Below, in pieces: positions 36,176 through 43,278 of a stretch of 43,278 bases of DNA. A program made the position numbers and the translations under genes. Within the stretch, counting starts at the first letter, position 1, and each line of letters starts with the position of its first letter. A model generated the notes under the pieces. It saw only the letters and a program-made list of their open reading frames with translations, was not told the DNA's origin and searched no databases. Source of the DNA: Mariprofundus sp. (GTDB taxonomy: Bacteria > Pseudomonadota > Zetaproteobacteria > Mariprofundales > Mariprofundaceae); NCBI GenBank assembly GCA_030951045.1, contig JAUZQJ010000013.1, positions 1-43,278 of the forward strand. Direction: 5' to 3'.

Positions 36176-37147
36176 TCATAGGCTCTTCAGGACTTCCAGC
36201 GCGATGCGTTTATTATAATCATTGATCTTCCAATGGGTCGGCATCCAGCCAACCAGAAAGCGGTAAAAGTCTGATTGCGCGACTGGGAATAGAGACCTCC
36301 ATTCACGCTCTAATAGATCAACATCGACGCTATGACCGTGTTGGATTATGGAGGCCTTCAGAGTGTCAAAATAGTGACTTAACAGAACCTCTTCATATTG
36401 CTCATGATCGCGATCAGAAAGGCAGCTGCTTAAAAAATAAGCCACATCCTTCATGCCACAGCCACCACCGACATATTGAAAATCAACGGCAGCAACCCGC
36501 TTACCGTCCGTGGAGAAGCAGAAGTTGGCCAGCTTGGCATCACCATGAATGATGGTTTTGAACTGGCAGTTGCTTAGCATGGAATCAATGATTGGCGCTG
36601 CACCACGCAGTGCATCATCATCCATCACAGCCAGTTCATCCGGACGCGTAGCCAGATGCCAGTAACTGCCAACAGGCCAGAGTCCGGATGGGTTATCACC
36701 CAGAAAAGTAGCATGGAAATTAGCCAGCCAGCTCAGACACAGTTGAATGCCATGCAGATCGAGCTGGTTTTGACGGGCAGAAAAGCCTGCTGCATCCAGA
36801 TCTTCCAGAATCATCATATGTTCATCACCATACGTCTGTGAAGCATAACTGTGCGGAATCCTGCAAGCGTCATCACAACGCTTTGCCCTGTCGTGATACC
36901 AGTGCATCTCCACCTCATATGATTTTACTTTGCGCTGATGTGCATGATCATTATGCCAGCCGCGCGGATGATTCACGGCAGAGGGAAATTTTACATGTTT
37001 GATGACCACACTTGGCACATCTGCACCTGAGAGTGAATAGCGCACGATTTCACCATAACCACTCCAAAGCGATTGAATCACTTCGCCGCGCTCAGTACCC
37101 CTGGCACCACTGGCTTGTATAATCATGTTGTTCCATTGTCTGTTCAT
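36176..37147 (-). CDS. Aminoglycoside/choline-kinase-like phosphotransferase
   Basis: From ATG 37147 the protein is 323 residues. It has the APH/choline kinase fold: VVIKHVKFP (nucleotide-binding lysine), MMILEDLDAAGF hinge, Brenner motif TIIHGDAKLANFCF, and AAVDFQYVGGGCGMKDVAYFLSSCL. The DUF1679/ecdysteroid-kinase-like features suggest an unknown small-molecule substrate rather than antibiotic resistance. The frame is open to 37243, but the added residues are basic and cysteine-rich and lack a ribosome binding site. It is convergent with the cNMP-fold gene and divergent from the next lipoprotein gene. Confidence 0.8.
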   Translation of the reverse strand: MNRQWNNMIIQASGARGTERGEVIQSLWSGYGEIVRYSLSGADVPSVVIKHVKFPSAVNHPRGWHNDHAHQRKVKSYEVEMHWYHDRAKRCDDACRIPHSYASQTYGDEHMMILEDLDAAGFSARQNQLDLHGIQLCLSWLANFHATFLGDNPSGLWPVGSYWHLATRPDELAVMDDDALRGAAPIIDSMLSNCQFKTIIHGDAKLANFCFSTDGKRVAAVDFQYVGGGCGMKDVAYFLSSCLSDRDHEQYEEVLLSHYFDTLKASIIQHGHSVDVDLLEREWRSLFPVAQSDFYRFLVGWMPTHWKINDYNKRIALEVLKSL

Positions 37148-37258
37148 GTTGATGAGATTACCTGCCTTTCTCAGTCTGCGTGAATATGACAGCATAAGCC
37201 GTGCTGACTCAAGGCATTCATATCCGCTGCAGCGTAAGCACAAAAGGGGAACGCGCCA

Positions 37259-37810
37259 ATGAAACGAATCACATCAATGTTTTTTGTAAGCTGCCTATTG
37301 CTATCGGCATGCTCTCAGCAGCAACATGCAGATGCGAATGATGCACAAATGCTACAACTGCAAATGCTATTAACGCAATCGGCCTCTTTCGCTGTTCTGC
37401 CGGGAGATGCAGCAAGGAAAAATGCCGCTGATTTGGCTCGTAGAGGCATGTCAGGCCCTGAAATGAATGCCATGCATCATGGTGGAGGCGGTCAAATACC
37501 GATGATGAAGGCAACACATGATCTGGGTGATGCCGTCTTTGAAGTGCTTGAAGCCGCATCACAGGCAGGCAATAAAGATAAAACCTTACAAAACCAGGTT
37601 CTGATTGCTGCACAAGCGGCACTTATGCGATTAAATGGCAAGCTACTCGATAGTGAAGTTGGTCTATTCATGCAGAAGCAAGGACAAGGTATGATTGATG
37701 TTTCATTCCATGCAGATGCCGATAGTCCTTATGATAAAGCCACCATCCGTTTGTTGGGACTGTTAAATAAAACCGCTACGCATCAGGCCCGTCACGCAAA
37801 CCAGCACTGA
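37259..37810 (+). CDS. Lipoprotein of unknown function
   Basis: A 183-residue exported lipoprotein with a clean lipobox LSAC (Cys18) and AAAGGGG before the start. The mature part opens with a glutamine-rich stretch, then a methionine/histidine/glycine segment (GPEMNAMHHGGGGQIPMMKATHD, about 65-87), then an alanine-rich helical region. The Met/His segment could bind copper or another soft metal, but this is inference from composition only. I recognise no family. It ends 63 bases before convergent thyA. Confidence 0.7.
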   Translation: MKRITSMFFVSCLLLSACSQQQHADANDAQMLQLQMLLTQSASFAVLPGDAARKNAADLARRGMSGPEMNAMHHGGGGQIPMMKATHDLGDAVFEVLEAASQAGNKDKTLQNQVLIAAQAALMRLNGKLLDSEVGLFMQKQGQGMIDVSFHADADSPYDKATIRLLGLLNKTATHQARHANQH

Positions 37811-37873
37811 CCTTCTATGGTCATCGAAGTTAGCAGCGATTTAGGAAGTAGTGATCGCGTTCAATGATCCGTA

Positions 37874-38707
37874 TCAGATTGCAATCGGGGCACGGATGCC
37901 CGGATGGCATTCGTAGTTGCTCAATTCAAAATCATCAATTTTGAAATCGAAAATACTTTTTACATCAGTATTGATCTGCATAGTTGGCAGAGGGAATGTC
38001 TCACGCGCCAGCTGGGTTTCTACCTGCTCACTATGATTGGAGTAGAGATGAGCATCGCCGAAGGTGTGGACAAAGTCTCCCACTTCAAGGTCGCAGACCT
38101 GAGCAATCATCATGGTAAGCAGCGCGTAGGATGCGATATTGAATGGTACACCAAGGAAAATATCGGCACTGCGCTGATAAAGTTGGCAGGATAGTTTGCC
38201 ATCAGCCACATAAAATTGGAAAAAAGCATGGCATGGAGCCAGCGCCATTTTACCATTGGCTACATTGGCTTGCGGACTGATCGACTCATCCGGCAGATCG
38301 GCCACATTCCAGGCCGATACAATCAAACGCCGTGAATTGGGTTTGCTTTTAATCTGTTGAATAAGCTCATCAATTTGATCAATCAGTTGACCATTCGGAG
38401 CAGGCCAATTGCGCCACTGAAATCCATATACAGGACCGAGCGAACCATCTTCTGTGGCCCATTCATTCCATATCTTTACACCATTCTCAGTGAGGTATCT
38501 GGTGTTGGTGTCGCCTTTGAGAAACCATAACAGTTCATGGATAATGGATTTTAGATGCACTTTCTTGGTGGTGACGAGCGGAAAGCCCTGGGTCAGATCA
38601 AAACGCATTTGGTGGCCGAACACAGATTGTGTGCCGGTACCAGTACGGTCGCCCTTTTGTGTGCCGTTGTTGCGCACATGACGCATTAAATCTAGATATG
38701 CCTTCAT
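37874..38707 (-). CDS. thyA: Thymidylate synthase
   Basis: It methylates dUMP to dTMP using methylenetetrahydrofolate. The 277-residue protein has the nucleophile C159 in [30 protein letters not shown] near the N-terminus, [10 protein letters not shown], and [21 protein letters not shown] 13-residue insert ([13 protein letters not shown]) just before the active-site cysteine makes it longer than the 264-residue E. coli enzyme; the insert is also found in other long-form ThyA. folA does not follow. It is divergent from the EF-hand gene. Confidence 0.96.
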   Translation of the reverse strand: MKAYLDLMRHVRNNGTQKGDRTGTGTQSVFGHQMRFDLTQGFPLVTTKKVHLKSIIHELLWFLKGDTNTRYLTENGVKIWNEWATEDGSLGPVYGFQWRNWPAPNGQLIDQIDELIQQIKSKPNSRRLIVSAWNVADLPDESISPQANVANGKMALAPCHAFFQFYVADGKLSCQLYQRSADIFLGVPFNIASYALLTMMIAQVCDLEVGDFVHTFGDAHLYSNHSEQVETQLARETFPLPTMQINTDVKSIFDFKIDDFELSNYECHPGIRAPIAI

Positions 38708-38806
38708 GTTTCCCTCGCCCTGATGAGTTTAATGGTGTGAACAGACTCTAATTTGGATATGATGCCGTCTGCTGTTTGTTACGGCAATTGTGGATGCGAG
38801 GTGCGT

Positions 38807-39103
38807 ATGTTTTTTCGATGGTTTGCTACTGTTCTATTGAGTTCTATGGTGTTCGTGATGGCGAGTGCTCCAGCAATGGCTGAGGTGAAATCGAGCACGG
38901 ATAAAATTGTCGGTGCATTTATGGAACTCGATGCCGATGCATCCGAATCCATTTCGTTTGAAGAGTATAAAGCCATGGTTGATCAACGGGCAATGACCCG
39001 TTTTAAAGAGATGGATGCCAACAGAGATGGTCAGGTCACCGACGAAGAGTACCGGAAATTCTGGGCAGAAAATAAAGCCCGATGGTATCGCTTACAGCGC
39101 TAA
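38807..39103 (+). CDS. Secreted EF-hand calcium-binding protein
   Basis: A 98-residue exported protein: signal peptide to about residue 25 (cleavage after APAMA), then two EF-hands. Loop 1 uses D42, D44, S46, S48 and E53; loop 2 uses D70, N72, D74, Q76 and E81. All chelating positions are acceptable, so both should bind calcium. The C-terminal tail (WAENKARWYRLQR) is basic and aromatic. GAGG lies before ATG 38807. An upstream in-frame start (38753) would spoil the signal peptide. The role is unknown, likely structural or sensory in the periplasm. Confidence 0.8.
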   Translation: MFFRWFATVLLSSMVFVMASAPAMAEVKSSTDKIVGAFMELDADASESISFEEYKAMVDQRAMTRFKEMDANRDGQVTDEEYRKFWAENKARWYRLQR

Positions 39104-39158
39104 TTTTTCCCTGTGGTCGGTAAATAACGCGTAACGTGCATTATTTGCGCGTTGCTCA

Positions 39159-39199
39159 TGAGCCTGATCTGTTTACTTTTTCACCAATCAGGAGGCTCA
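39159..39199 (+). promoter_or_regulatory. RNA hairpin over the ribosome binding site of the repeat lipoprotein
   Basis: TGAGCCTGAT (39159-39168) pairs with ATCA (39187-39190) and GGCTCA (39194-39199) around a 3-base GGA bulge and an 18-base loop. The right arm contains the AGGAGG ribosome binding site (39190-39195) of the gene starting at 39201, so the folded leader should block translation. Confidence 0.4.
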
Positions 39200-39200
39200 C

Positions 39201-40601
39201 ATGATAATTCGCAATAGTTTGATAAGATCTATGATCAACAAGGGTTTAGCGCTGCTTGTATTGTCACTACTGCTTTCTGCCTGTGTATCTGCATCCAATA
39301 AACAATTTAATCTGTCTCAGGATAGTTTAAAACTCGGTGATTATAACAGCGCGTTTAATCATGCTGCACAGTCGCTTGAGCATGAAATCAACAACAAAAA
39401 AACGCTGGCGACCTTTCCCGGTATTAGCCAAGCCGCATTCAACTACCATCTCTCCCAAGCCAAAAATAGTGCTATGAATAAGCAATGGGATCAAACCGTG
39501 CAGCACTACAATGCGATTGCATCCATGCAGGGCAGAATCGAAGCGATTCAAGTGAGATTGAACGCCTACATTGCGCTTGAGCAAAAAAACAGCGCCAGAG
39601 AGATGGATCCGATTCAAGCTGTTCTAGCGATCACTTCACCGGATGTGAGAGAAGCGAACAGAGGTGCAAAAAAATCAGCGGCGGATGATCATTATCAACG
39701 TGCTCTGTCCCTTGCACAATCAAAACAATATCGTGATGCAGTAGCTGAATTTAAGCATACAAATTCGTTTATCCGCTGTTATCGGGATGCCTGTATTCTA
39801 TCAGAAAAATATCAACAGCTAGCCGATAAAGCAGATGCATTGCGCTATTATAATCAGGGACAGATGGCTGCCAGCCATGGTGAATATCGCAATGCACAGC
39901 ATGCATTTAGTGAATCGATCAAATATATCCCTGGTTTTCGTGATGCAGATAAACTGGCTGCTCACTATAGGCAGTTAGCTAATATGCAGGATGCAGACAT
40001 CCACTATCAACGGGGGCTGGCCCAAGCCGAAGCAGGACATTACCGCCTTGCCGCCAATGCTTTTTCTCGGGCTATCGATTTTGTAACGAACTATAAAAAT
40101 AGCCAGCAGCTATTTCGTCACTATCAAAGATTAGCGAATGAAGATGATGCAGCAGCGCATTATAATCATGCTTTGAGTCATCTGGATCAGGATGAATTTC
40201 TTCTCGCAGCCGCTGAGTTCAGAAGAGCAGATCAATTTGTACCGGGATTCAGGGATGCCTTACAGCAAGCCCGCTGGGCCGATGCTTTAGTTCCTCCTGA
40301 TCTGTACCAGATAAAAGAACTGGTGATTCATGAAATTCAGGATCATGGTATGCAGGCGCGCTGGTATGGCAATTACACCCGTAAAGATTTTGTCAGCATG
40401 AGCCTTGGACATGTCGTTGTAAAAGAGGGCCATTTTAAACGCCATCGCGGTGTATGGATTTATCCTGTCTATATCGAGATGTCTGGAGTGCTGCAGAGTC
40501 ATGATGGTGTGCGGCGCCCAATCGCTACCTCAACAACGGAACGATTTATACTCCATCGAAATAAACACGGTCAGTGGGAAGCAGAGTTTAGACATCGGTA
40601 A
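39201..40601 (+). CDS. Lipoprotein with 52-residue TPR-like tandem repeats
   Basis: A 466-residue lipoprotein (lipobox LSAC, Cys28; AGGAGG before ATG 39201). The middle holds four consecutive units of 52 residues (164-215, 216-267, 268-319, and 320 to about 369), each beginning HYQRAL or YYNQGQ, with a central FSRAIDFV and FRDADKL and ending YQRLANxxDA. A more divergent unit may lie at 80-130. The units resemble TPR pairs but with a longer period. The last 100 residues (ELVIHEIQDHG to the end) form a separate beta-rich domain (RPIATSTTERFILHRN) of unknown kind. It likely acts as a scaffold at the outer membrane. A nirK relic follows 15 bases later. Confidence 0.8.
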   Translation: MIIRNSLIRSMINKGLALLVLSLLLSACVSASNKQFNLSQDSLKLGDYNSAFNHAAQSLEHEINNKKTLATFPGISQAAFNYHLSQAKNSAMNKQWDQTVQHYNAIASMQGRIEAIQVRLNAYIALEQKNSAREMDPIQAVLAITSPDVREANRGAKKSAADDHYQRALSLAQSKQYRDAVAEFKHTNSFIRCYRDACILSEKYQQLADKADALRYYNQGQMAASHGEYRNAQHAFSESIKYIPGFRDADKLAAHYRQLANMQDADIHYQRGLAQAEAGHYRLAANAFSRAIDFVTNYKNSQQLFRHYQRLANEDDAAAHYNHALSHLDQDEFLLAAAEFRRADQFVPGFRDALQQARWADALVPPDLYQIKELVIHEIQDHGMQARWYGNYTRKDFVSMSLGHVVVKEGHFKRHRGVWIYPVYIEMSGVLQSHDGVRRPIATSTTERFILHRNKHGQWEAEFRHR

Positions 40602-40615
40602 TATGTAAAAATTAA

Positions 40616-40875
40616 GCCTTTTATATCGGTGAACAGGACTACTATATTCCTAAAGATGAAAAAGGTGCATACAAACGTTATAAAAAGCCAATCGTCAATC
40701 CTTTCCGCACCTGATTGGCGGTCACGGAGATTATGTCTGGAAGCGTGGAAATTTCTCAGATGCCCCCATGACCAACCTGGAAAGCTGGGTGATTGGTGCA
40801 GATTCTGCAGGTGCTGCTATTTATACGTTCAAACAGCCGGGACTTTATGTTTATCTAAGCCATAATCTGAGATGA
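40616..40875 (+). pseudogene. nirK: Decayed fragment of copper nitrite reductase (nirK)
   Basis: Two pieces of the C-terminal cupredoxin domain of NirK are readable. In one frame (from 40619) the sequence is YIGEQDYYIPKDEKG followed by AYKRY. From about 40687 a shifted frame gives ANRQSFPHLIGGHGDYVW, then ETW-like LESWVIGADSAGAA, then YTFKQPGLYVYLSHNL, ending at TGA 40873-40875. Compared with the Alcaligenes enzyme as I remember it, about 50 residues are missing between the pieces, the whole N-terminal domain with the type 1 copper site is gone, and the tail after HNL is lost. The two histidines that serve the type 2 copper (GGHGD, SHNL) remain. It cannot encode a working enzyme. Confidence 0.88.
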
Positions 40876-40907
40876 ACTTTTTTGCTGCTACTTTTGCAAG
40901 TTCAGGC

Positions 40908-41624
40908 TTAACCGCCCAGCTCTCTGGTTGCAGCCTCAATATCTTTTTCCAAACGGCCCAATAGATCCTGACGTTTCACAGATGATACTTCTTCAGCAGA
41001 AATATAAGGTAAAAATCGGTATGTAATCGTACCCGGTTGTTTGATAAAGCCACGTTTTGGCCATACAACACCAGCATTGTGTGCCATTGGCAAAATGCCC
41101 GCTGACGCCTTCTGCGCCAGAATCACACCCCCGGGTTGATAATGACCGGTAGTGCTCGCAGCAGCACGTGTACCCTCTGGAAAGATCACGACCCACAAAC
41201 CCTGATTTAACTTCTCCGTACCATCTTTTATCACCTGTTTAATTGCAGCGCGCGGGTTACCCCTGCGAATGCCAATCGTCCCCATTAGCGCTAAAGCCCA
41301 ACCAAAAAAAGGAACATAAAACAGTTCACGTTTGAGTATCCATGTGTATGGCGGCACCAGCATTGGCATAGCCAATGTTTCAGCTGCCGATTGATGTTTG
41401 GCCATCACCACACAGGCATGATCGGGCATATGTTCTCTACCCTCTATAACGATGCGAATACCGCACAGCACCTTGAGTAGCCCAGCGATGCTCTTTGACC
41501 ATATTTTGGCCCACATCCATGAAGCCGAAAATCCGAATGGACGCGATAAAATCACCAGCACGGAAAACAGCACGGTAAACAACATGAAACAGATATTAAA
41601 CAAGGCAGAGCGGATTATCAGCAT
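40908..41624 (-). CDS. plsC: 1-acyl-sn-glycerol-3-phosphate acyltransferase (PlsC-like)
   Basis: A 238-residue membrane-associated enzyme that makes phosphatidic acid from lysophosphatidic acid. Two hydrophobic N-terminal segments are followed by the acyltransferase motif KHQSAAETL (H77, E82). The general family pattern is HX4D; the glutamate variant is familiar from other proteobacterial PlsC proteins. Motif III is VIFPEGTRAA. Its start overlaps the gmhB stop by seven bases. It is the last gene of the trxB-gmhB-plsC operon. Confidence 0.9.
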   Translation of the reverse strand: MLIIRSALFNICFMLFTVLFSVLVILSRPFGFSASWMWAKIWSKSIAGLLKVLCGIRIVIEGREHMPDHACVVMAKHQSAAETLAMPMLVPPYTWILKRELFYVPFFGWALALMGTIGIRRGNPRAAIKQVIKDGTEKLNQGLWVVIFPEGTRAAASTTGHYQPGGVILAQKASAGILPMAHNAGVVWPKRGFIKQPGTITYRFLPYISAEEVSSVKRQDLLGRLEKDIEAATRELGG

Positions 41625-42199
41625 GTCTCAGCATCTCCCAGAATCATCGCCACAGCTTCAGTCAAATCGGCATAAGCCTGAATATCTGTTTGCACAAGAC
41701 GCGATTTCTGCAAAATACTTTCGGCATCGCCATAACCACTCTGCACCAGCATGGCAGTCACACCTGCTGCATGGGCAGCCTCTACATCACGAATAGAATC
41801 ACCAATAAACAGAGCCTGCTCAGGCTGATTATCCAACCCCAACGCAACCAGCGTTTCCAATACCATGCCAGGTTTCGGTTTTCGGCAGACACACATCTCA
41901 TCAGGCCCATGCGGGCAATACGAAACATGCGAAATAAATCCACCCGCCTGCTCAATCGCCAGCATCATTTTGGCATGGATGGCATTAAAACTCTCCTGAG
42001 TCATCATGCCACGGCCCAAGCCAGACTGATTACTGACAATAGTTACTTTGATACCGACTTTGTGCAGCCGAGCAATCGCCTCAAGTGATCCCGGCACAGG
42101 CTGCCACTGCTCGGCGGTCAGAATATAGTCCCGCGAATCAAAGTTAATTACACCATCGCGATCAAGCAGCACTGCCGCAGGATGTGTAAAAGCTGCCAT
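41618..42199 (-). CDS. gmhB: D-glycero-D-manno-heptose 1,7-bisphosphate 7-phosphatase
   Basis: A 193-residue HAD phosphatase of the lipopolysaccharide heptose pathway. Motif I is LLDRDGVIN (D13, D15), motif II VSNQSG, and the zinc-binding loop CPHGPDEMCVCRKPKPGM is characteristic of GmhB, although shorter between the cysteines than in many homologues. Motif IV is FIGDSIRDVEAA. It lies six bases after trxB and overlaps plsC; gmhB-plsC coupling is frequent in proteobacteria. Confidence 0.92.
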   Translation of the reverse strand: MAAFTHPAAVLLDRDGVINFDSRDYILTAEQWQPVPGSLEAIARLHKVGIKVTIVSNQSGLGRGMMTQESFNAIHAKMMLAIEQAGGFISHVSYCPHGPDEMCVCRKPKPGMVLETLVALGLDNQPEQALFIGDSIRDVEAAHAAGVTAMLVQSGYGDAESILQKSRLVQTDIQAYADLTEAVAMILGDAETC

Positions 42200-42205
42200 A
42201 CGCGT

Positions 42206-43141
42206 TTATTCCTGCGCAGCTAACCAGCGCTCAGCATCAAGGGCTGCTTTGCAACCTTCACCCGCTGAAGTTACAGCCTGACGATAAACAGGGTCGGCAA
42301 CATCTCCGGCCGCAAACACACCTTCAACAGATGTTTCTGTGCTTTTGCCTACGGTATTCAAATAACCGGTTTCATCCATATCCAATTTTCCAACCAGAAA
42401 ATCAGTATTGGGTTTATGACCAATGGCAATAAACACGCCATGTACATCCACATCACGGCTTGAATCATCAACCGTAGAAATCAGACGGATACCGGTCACG
42501 CCGGAGTCATCCCCCAGGATTGAATCCGTGGTGCTATTCCAGGCTACTTCGATATTTTCGGTCGCCAGTAGTTTATCCTGCATGATCGGCTCAGCTCGCA
42601 ACGCATCACGGCGATGGACCAGTGTTACTTTGTTGCATAAATTCGACAGATAGAGAGCTTCTTCAACAGCAGTGTCACCACCGCCAACCACAGCCACATC
42701 TTTACCGCGATAGAAGAAACCATCACATGTCGCACAAGCAGAGACACCGCGACCAGCAAACTCATCTTCACTCGGCAGACCCAGATATTTCGCTGTAGCA
42801 CCGGTTGCGATAATCAGTGCATCACAGGTATAAGTACCATCATCACCCTTCAAGGTGAACGGGCGTTTGGATAGATCGGCCTCATTGATATGATCCCAGA
42901 TCATCTCAGTACCAAAGCGTTCCGCCTGCGCCTTGAAATCTTCCATCATTTCAGGACCCTGTACGCCATCTTTATAACCCGGATAGTTATCCACATCGGT
43001 CGTAGTCGTCAGCTGACCACCAGCCTGTTGCCCCTGAATCACCACAGGCGTCAGGTTGGCACGCGCAGCATAAATCGCGGCGGTATAACCAGCAGGGCCG
43101 GAACCAAGAATAATCAAACGGTGGTGAATAGCTTCAGACAT
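42206..43141 (-). CDS. trxB: Thioredoxin reductase
   Basis: The 311-residue FAD enzyme reduces thioredoxin with NADPH. FAD motif [16 protein letters not shown] (13-28), [15 protein letters not shown], redox-active CATC (C136, C139) in [15 protein letters not shown] motif [15 protein letters not shown], and the FAD end motif GVFAAGDV all match. I place the start at 43141 because GGAG lies six bases upstream; the ATG at 43153 overlaps that site and would add four residues. It opens the trxB-gmhB-plsC operon. Confidence 0.96.
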   Translation of the reverse strand: MSEAIHHRLIILGSGPAGYTAAIYAARANLTPVVIQGQQAGGQLTTTTDVDNYPGYKDGVQGPEMMEDFKAQAERFGTEMIWDHINEADLSKRPFTLKGDDGTYTCDALIIATGATAKYLGLPSEDEFAGRGVSACATCDGFFYRGKDVAVVGGGDTAVEEALYLSNLCNKVTLVHRRDALRAEPIMQDKLLATENIEVAWNSTTDSILGDDSGVTGIRLISTVDDSSRDVDVHGVFIAIGHKPNTDFLVGKLDMDETGYLNTVGKSTETSVEGVFAAGDVADPVYRQAVTSAGEGCKAALDAERWLAAQE

Positions 43142-43215
43142 AAGAATCTCCATGCAAAAAATCGGTGATGAAAGCTAACGCCCCGCCCCCGAATCGCAAT
43201 GACATAAAGAGCCTT

Positions 43216-43256
43216 TCACCGCAGAGGACGCAAAGTTTACCCCAGGGCACTCTCTC
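43216..43256. repeat. Possible dispersed intergenic repeat (partial inverted repeat)
   Basis: TTCACCGCAGAGGACGCAAAG is followed 20 bases later by CTCTCTGCCTGCGG, an imperfect complement (CCGCAG core). The wording ACCGCAGAGGACGCAnAG is one I recall as frequent in bacterial intergenic regions. It lies upstream of trxB and is cut by the window end, so its extent is unclear. Confidence 0.35.
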
Positions 43257-43278
43257 TGCCTGCGGCATTCACCTTGTC

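Noticed and set aside
39134-39152. AACGCG / CGCGTT repeats before the repeat lipoprotein
   Set aside because: Short overlapping arms with alternative pairings and no T run; not convincing as terminator or operator.
40629-40865. A 78-residue plus-strand open frame over the nirK relic
   Set aside because: It is in a third frame that does not encode the NirK residues, has no ribosome binding site, and is a by-product of decay.
1-43278. tRNA, rRNA, CRISPR, prophage or complete insertion sequence
   Set aside because: None seen by eye; no cloverleaf-ending GGTTC/CCA pattern, no regularly spaced direct repeats, and no transposase or integrase motifs. A tRNAscan or CRISPR search was not possible.

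Overview
The window reads as a chromosomal stretch of a Gram-negative proteobacterium. It is densely packed with outer-envelope genes (lipoproteins, Lnt, a SPOR protein, heptose and muropeptide enzymes) and core housekeeping genes (hemC, argS, thyA, smc, miaB, trxB). The mixture of gamma-like genes (hflD, a YbiT-type ABC-F) with unfamiliar lipoproteins makes me think of Zetaproteobacteria or a deep gammaproteobacterium. That is an impression from gene content, not a proven assignment. No rRNA, tRNA, CRISPR array, integrase, prophage or intact insertion sequence was recognised.

Layout. 1-3500: the 3' end of an unknown gene, a PpiC-type lipoprotein foldase (-), a CstA-family transporter (+) and a small STAS-like protein. 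3.6-9.6 kb, all +: ABC-F ATPase (ybiT-like, TTG start), a pair of secreted M16 peptidases (one active, one lacking the zinc motif), rsmD and hemC (TTG start). 9.6-13.7 kb: acyl-CoA synthetase (-), serB (+), DUF455 ferritin-like protein (-), hflD (+). 13.7-18.3 kb, all +: a two-gene envelope unit (small secreted protein plus OmpA-domain lipoprotein) closed by a clear terminator, then argS, a SPOR protein and an AmgK-like sugar kinase. 18.4-19.8 kb: TerB-like protein (-) and SlyD-like isomerase (+), followed by a striking inverted repeat.

19.8-26.6 kb is one compact minus-strand operon read miaB-phoH-ybeY-corC-lnt-gpsA-smr, with overlapping or nearly touching genes. It joins tRNA and ribosome maturation to lipoprotein acylation and glycerol phosphate supply. 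27.0-34.9 kb is a second minus-strand run: a methyltransferase, an orphan FetB-like permease, smc, a GspE/PilB-type ATPase and an HDOD protein fused to it by a 4-base overlap. 35.0-40.6 kb is more accessory: a double cNMP-fold protein, a phosphotransferase, two lipoproteins (one with exact 52-residue tandem repeats), thyA and a secreted EF-hand protein. 40.9-43.1 kb is a trxB-gmhB-plsC operon (-).

The most informative hidden object lies at 40616-40875, between the repeat lipoprotein and plsC. It is a decayed fragment of a copper nitrite reductase (nirK), readable only by switching frame across an internal deletion. No clearly new multi-gene system is evident. The best candidates for follow-up are the nirK relic, the HDOD/ATPase pair, the repeat lipoprotein with a hairpin over its ribosome binding site, and the intergenic inverted repeat at 19738-19812.
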